Origin: JANLUX01 sp031409815
Lineage (GTDB): Bacteria; Bacteroidota; Bacteroidia; AKYH767-A; OLB10
Assembly: GCA_031409815.1 (NCBI GenBank)
Contig: JANNXV010000205.1
Location: forward strand, 1-8,441
Direction: 5' to 3'
DNA: 8,441 bases
Both the position numbers and the translations under genes were made by a program. Below are positions 5,669 to 8,441 of the stretch, piece after piece. A model generated the notes under the pieces. That model worked only from the letters and a program-made list of their open reading frames with translations. It ran no database searches and was not told the DNA's origin. Position 1 is the stretch's first letter. Every line of letters starts with the position of its first letter.

Positions 5669-6751
5669 ATGAAGAAAATGAAAAATTGTTTGATGCTATG
5701 TTTGATGGTTTGCCTTTTCTTCTCCTGCGAAAAGGACAAGCATGAAGAGCCGGGAACTGTTATTGTAATACCCGATTCTGTTAAGGGAACTTTTGTAATC
5801 AATGAAGGTGCATTTGGACTGAGTAACGGAGAAATTTCGTTTATCTCAAATGATGGTTCGGTTAAAATAAGCCAACTCTTTTATTCGGCTAACAACCGGC
5901 CGTTAGGTGATGTAATTCAATCGATGCAAATTATAAATAACAAAGGATTTATTGTTGCAAATAATTCGCAAAAAGTTGAAGTTGTCGCTATGTCAAACTT
6001 TAAAAGTGTTGGTGTGATTAGTGGTTTTGCAAGTCCGCGATATGTTTTACCAATTAGTAATTCAGTTGCATATGTAAGTGACTGGAGCGATAACAATATT
6101 AAAATTGTTGACCTGAATACCTTACTGATTACCGGTACTATTACAACCGGAAATGGGCCTGAGCAAATGTTAAAAGTGGGTAGCAATGTTTACGTTACCA
6201 ATGTGGGAGGTTTTGGAGTGGATAGCACTGTAACTATTATTAATTCATTAACCAATACTGTAACAACCACTATGGTGGTTGGCGTTAATCCAAATAGTAT
6301 TATTCAAGATGCAAATGGAAGCATCTGGATTTTATGTGGAGGTTCATTAGGTGCAGATTTTACACCTAATACTGCTGATGATATCGGAGGTAAATTGATG
6401 AAAATAGATCCAACTACCAATACAATCATAAGCACATTTAATTTTGCACAAGGCGAACATCCTTTAAAGATTACTTCCAATAAGGATAAAACAAAAATTT
6501 ATTTTCTAAATGGAAGTAGTGCATATACCGGAACAGTGATGATGATGGATATTGCTGCAAATGCATTGCCATCATCGCCAATTGTTAATCGTGAGTTTTA
6601 TGGTTTAGGAATTAATCCTTCAAACGAAAATATTTGTGGTGGCATTGGAAGTTTCTCAACCAATAGTTGGATGTTACGTTATACCCAAACAGGAACGCTA
6701 ATTGATTCAAGTCAGGTTGGTATTGGTCCGAATGGATTTTTATTCAATTAA
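5669..6751 (+). CDS. btuG: BtuG-like surface lipoprotein, YncE/DUF5074-type beta-propeller (B12 capture)
   Basis: A 360-residue lipoprotein. Residues 1-19 are a hydrophobic signal ending LFFS before Cys20, the lipidated residue. The following EKDKHEE is acidic and lysine-containing, like the Bacteroidota export signal that sends lipoproteins to the outer surface. The mature part begins with FVINEGAFG (42-50) followed by NGEISF, the opening typical of DUF5074/YncE-like propellers. Repeated blades follow, such as VAYVSDWSDNNIKIVDLNT, GSNVYVTN and GSIWILCGG. In Bacteroides, BtuG proteins of this fold bind corrinoids very tightly and pass them to the TonB-dependent receptor BtuB. The cobalamin riboswitch directly upstream makes that role likely here. 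No btuB lies beside it, and the next gene is convergent. A generic YncE-like protein is the alternative if the riboswitch link were incidental. Confidence 0.8.
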   Translation: MKKMKNCLMLCLMVCLFFSCEKDKHEEPGTVIVIPDSVKGTFVINEGAFGLSNGEISFISNDGSVKISQLFYSANNRPLGDVIQSMQIINNKGFIVANNSQKVEVVAMSNFKSVGVISGFASPRYVLPISNSVAYVSDWSDNNIKIVDLNTLLITGTITTGNGPEQMLKVGSNVYVTNVGGFGVDSTVTIINSLTNTVTTTMVVGVNPNSIIQDANGSIWILCGGSLGADFTPNTADDIGGKLMKIDPTTNTIISTFNFAQGEHPLKITSNKDKTKIYFLNGSSAYTGTVMMMDIAANALPSSPIVNREFYGLGINPSNENICGGIGSFSTNSWMLRYTQTGTLIDSSQVGIGPNGFLFN

Positions 6752-6788
6752 TTGTTTTGAATTCGGGCAAAAGGCTGATGGCATAAAT

Positions 6789-7346
6789 TTATTTTACAAT
6801 TGAAAGTTCGGCCGAATATTCAATATTGCTTTGATGGCCTGCGCGGTCAATGATATAAAACCTGAAACGACCCTTTGGACTTAGGAAAAGTATATTGTTT
6901 TTAGATAAGTTGTAGGAAACAGTGCCTTCAATCGACTTATCGGAACCCCGAGGTTGAATATTAGTCATGCGGCTCGAAAACGATAATTGCAGACTGTCAT
7001 CACGTTCTCCAATAGTATCACAGTTTTGATCGATATCATAAATTTTTTCCAGAAATTTCTTAGGAACATAGCTATTGCCAATTTTTTCTTCGTAAAAAAT
7101 AAATAGATTGTTTTGAGGTACACCGCATTTAAAATATTCGTTTTCTGAATATCCTAAATCACCATCACCATCTTGAAAATTAATTACAAAATCAACAGCA
7201 GTGTCTTTACCGGCAACGTTTTTATATTGAATAAATTCACGAAAGGAAACATTTGGAATAATCGAAAATTTATCGGTTTTGCGACAGCTATTAAAAAAGA
7301 AAATCATTAAGAGACTTCCTAAAACAATTATAGAAACTTTTTTCAT
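6789..7346 (-). CDS. Small lipoprotein of unknown function with DGDGD motif
   Basis: A 185-residue lipoprotein. The signal peptide ends FFFNS before Cys21, followed by RKTDKF. Residues 57-65 read FQDGDGDLG, an Asp-Gly-rich loop of the calcium-binding type that recurs in small Bacteroidota lipoproteins. The C-terminal half (RFRFYIIDRAGHQSNIEYSAEL) looks like a beta-sandwich strand set similar to Ig-like domains. It is convergent with the BtuG-like gene, with 37 bp between the stop codons. The start is preceded by a -7 promoter box at 7365-7372. I do not recognise a specific family, and no partner is evident. Outer-membrane anchoring is inferred from the lipobox. Confidence 0.8.
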   Translation of the reverse strand: MKKVSIIVLGSLLMIFFFNSCRKTDKFSIIPNVSFREFIQYKNVAGKDTAVDFVINFQDGDGDLGYSENEYFKCGVPQNNLFIFYEEKIGNSYVPKKFLEKIYDIDQNCDTIGERDDSLQLSFSSRMTNIQPRGSDKSIEGTVSYNLSKNNILFLSPKGRFRFYIIDRAGHQSNIEYSAELSIVK

Positions 7347-7364
7347 TTAACTTTTTTCCTTTTA

Positions 7365-7372
7365 CAAAGATA
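7365..7372 (-). promoter_or_regulatory. Bacteroidota -7 box for the small lipoprotein gene
   Basis: On the minus strand TATCTTTG matches TAnnTTTG exactly and lies 18 nt before the start codon at 7346, implying a very short leader. A -33 TTTG/TTG element is not obvious. Confidence 0.45.
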
Positions 7373-7427
7373 CTATTGCGTGCTGATATAATGCAGAGAT
7401 TTGTAATCATTAAAATGTAAAAAATAT

Positions 7428-7946
7428 ATGGCTTTAATAAAATCGGTAAAGGGCATAAGTCCGGTATTTGGTAAAAATTGTTTCACGGCCGACAATTGCA
7501 CAGTGGCAGGAGAAGTGTTGATCGGTGACGATTGCAGCATTTGGTTTAACACGGTAATTCGTGGTGATGTTAATAGCATTACCATTGGCAACAAAGTAAA
7601 CATACAAGATGGGGCCATTATACATTGTACTTATGAAAAGGCCAAAACTGTAATTGGTAATAATGTTTCAATTGGACATCGTGCAATTATACATGGATGT
7701 ACTTTAGAAGATAATGTGTTAATTGGTATGGGAGCCATTGTAATGGATGGAGCAGTAATTCAAAAGAATGCTGTTGTTGCCGCAGGAGCTGTTGTGCTTG
7801 AAAATACAGTAGTAGAATCAGGAACAATTTATGCAGGTGTGCCGGCCAGAAAAGTAAAAACGTTAAGTCCGGAACATTTTAAAGATTTAAACCAACGCAT
7901 TGCCAATAACTATGTAATGTATGCTGATTGGTTTAGAGAGCAATAG
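7428..7946 (+). CDS. Gamma-class carbonic anhydrase family protein (left-handed beta-helix)
   Basis: A 172-residue cytoplasmic protein made of hexapeptide repeats (IGDDCSIWFNTVIRGDVNSI, IGNKVNIQDGAIIH, IGNNVSIGHRAIIHG, IGMGAIVMDGAVI), which form a left-handed beta-helix that trimerises. Zinc-ligand histidines are H66, H84 and H89. The supporting residues R45, D47, Q60 and D61 match the conserved set of gamma carbonic anhydrases in order and spacing. The loop between H66 and H84 is short, so the acidic proton-shuttle loop of archaeal Cam is absent, as in the CamH/YrdA/PaaY-like subgroup. Carbonic anhydrase activity is therefore possible but not assured. A C-terminal helix (LSPEHFKDLNQRIANNYVMYADWF) is typical of the family. 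The start is preceded by an A-rich stretch. It is divergent from the lipoprotein gene. Confidence 0.93.
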   Translation: MALIKSVKGISPVFGKNCFTADNCTVAGEVLIGDDCSIWFNTVIRGDVNSITIGNKVNIQDGAIIHCTYEKAKTVIGNNVSIGHRAIIHGCTLEDNVLIGMGAIVMDGAVIQKNAVVAAGAVVLENTVVESGTIYAGVPARKVKTLSPEHFKDLNQRIANNYVMYADWFREQ

Positions 7947-7978
7947 AAAATTATAATTTTTCGATTATAATAATTTTC
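7946..7978 (+). terminator. AT-rich hairpin after the carbonic anhydrase gene
   Basis: GAAAATTATAAT (7946-7957) pairs with ATTATAATAATTTTC (7964-7978) if three bases bulge, around the loop TTTTCG. It begins at the last base of the stop codon. The stem is AT-rich and no clean T-run follows, so termination would be weak or assisted. Confidence 0.4.
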
Positions 7979-8000
7979 ACTTCTTATTCGTTCATGCTTT

Positions 8001-8039
8001 CAATGCAATACTATTAACATTACAATGTTAGCAATGCAA
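8001..8039. promoter_or_regulatory. Palindrome flanked by direct repeats upstream of exbB
   Basis: TAACATT (8015-8021) and AATGTTA (8024-8030) form a 7-bp-arm palindrome. CAATGCAA occurs on both sides in the same orientation (8001-8008 and 8032-8039). The arrangement lies about 45-70 bp upstream of the predicted exbB transcription start, where an activator or operator site would be expected. The cognate regulator is not known. Confidence 0.35.
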
Positions 8040-8073
8040 AGTCGGTTTATGGAAACAACTACCGCTCAGCATC

Positions 8074-8081
8074 TAATTTTG
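8074..8081 (+). promoter_or_regulatory. Bacteroidota -7 box for exbB
   Basis: TAATTTTG matches TAnnTTTG exactly and would start a leader of about 85 nt before the ATG at 8173. The leader contains an 8-bp hairpin (8111-8118 with 8125-8132, loop TTTCAC). No good -33 element is seen. Confidence 0.4.
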
Positions 8082-8172
8082 AAAGATTAAGTTAATTGAA
8101 GTAATTGTTCTAGCTAAGTTTCACCTTAGTTAATTAAACTCAAAATTTCTCATCTTAAATCAAAATTAAAAA

Positions 8173-8441
8173 ATGTCATTACTCCTTCAGATTCAACAAA
8201 CCGGCAACACAATTCAGGATACTCTGAGCCAGGCAACCACGGTGCTTGCAAGTACTCCGGCTCCGGCACCGGAATTTTCGCTTTGGGAATTAATTTTGAA
8301 AGGAGGTCCGATTATGATACCGATTGGAATCTTGTCTATTGCCGGACTATACATATTCTTCGAAAGGTATTTTACAATTAGGCGTTCGTCAAAAATGGAT
8401 GCAAACTTCACCAGCCAGATACGTGATTTCATGCATCATGG
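8173..8441 (+). CDS. exbB: ExbB/TolQ/MotA-family proton channel protein, 5' portion (runs off the window)
   Basis: The first 89 codons are open to the window end with no stop. They encode a polar, Ala/Pro-containing N-terminal stretch and then LWELILKGGPIMIPIGILS followed by LYIFFERYFTIRR. This is the first transmembrane helix and juxtamembrane motif of Bacteroidota ExbB/TolQ channels, which sit in the inner membrane with ExbD and TonB and use the proton gradient to drive TonB-dependent outer-membrane uptake. The start ATG follows an A-rich sequence (AATTAAAAA). The usual downstream partners exbD and tonB would lie beyond the window. The motif is distinctive, but the conserved later helices are not visible, so TolQ versus ExbB cannot be separated. 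Confidence 0.85.
   Translation, partial: MSLLLQIQQTGNTIQDTLSQATTVLASTPAPAPEFSLWELILKGGPIMIPIGILSIAGLYIFFERYFTIRRSSKMDANFTSQIRDFMHH

Noticed and set aside
6752..6788. Shared bidirectional terminator between the convergent btuG-like and lipoprotein genes
   Set aside because: No credible stem with a T-run was found in either direction in the 37-bp gap.
8214..8432. Minus-strand open frame opposite the start of exbB
   Set aside because: The plus strand encodes a recognisable ExbB/TolQ N-terminus here; the antisense frame has no features of its own.

Overview
The window reads as a chromosomal segment of a Bacteroidota bacterium, probably an environmental Chitinophagia/Sphingobacteriia-type lineage. 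The grounds are AT-rich DNA, A-rich regions before start codons instead of Shine-Dalgarno sites, TAnnTTTG -7 promoter boxes, type IX secretion (T9SS) C-terminal sorting domains, and lipoproteins with acidic residues just after the lipidated cysteine. No mobile-element transposase, tRNA, rRNA or CRISPR array is visible.

Left part (1-3840, all minus strand): two tandem paralogous secreted seven-bladed beta-propeller proteins with T9SS sorting domains (2350-3837 and 117-1628) flank a short orphan T9SS tail (1671-2297). That tail appears to be the 3' remnant of a much larger surface protein, and its start codon lies in a 9-nt-periodic repeat. Both propeller genes carry a short hairpin ending exactly 8 nt before the start codon, with compensatory stem changes between the copies. 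The downstream propeller gene runs into a roughly 105-bp imperfect palindrome that supplies its stop codon and gives it seven extra C-terminal residues.

Middle (3841-5160): a REP-like inverted pair of GACCTGCAA hairpins sits between the divergent gene sets. It is followed by an unrecognised helical protein with a C-terminal carboxypeptidase-regulatory-like domain (4148-5062), closed by two hairpins, the second a good intrinsic terminator.

B12 module (5350-6751): a -7 promoter box, a cobalamin riboswitch, and a surface lipoprotein beta-propeller of the YncE/DUF5074 type. This is the architecture of BtuG, the outer-surface B12-binding lipoprotein. Between aptamer and start codon are two mutually exclusive stems, one directly abutting the start codon, which look like the expression platform. 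No BtuB-type TonB-dependent receptor accompanies it here.

Right part (6789-8441): a convergent small lipoprotein with a DGDGD motif (minus), a gamma-class carbonic anhydrase family protein (plus), and the 5' end of an ExbB/TolQ proton-channel gene cut off by the window edge. ExbB energises TonB-dependent uptake, so it is functionally compatible with B12 import, but nothing in the sequence links the two directly.
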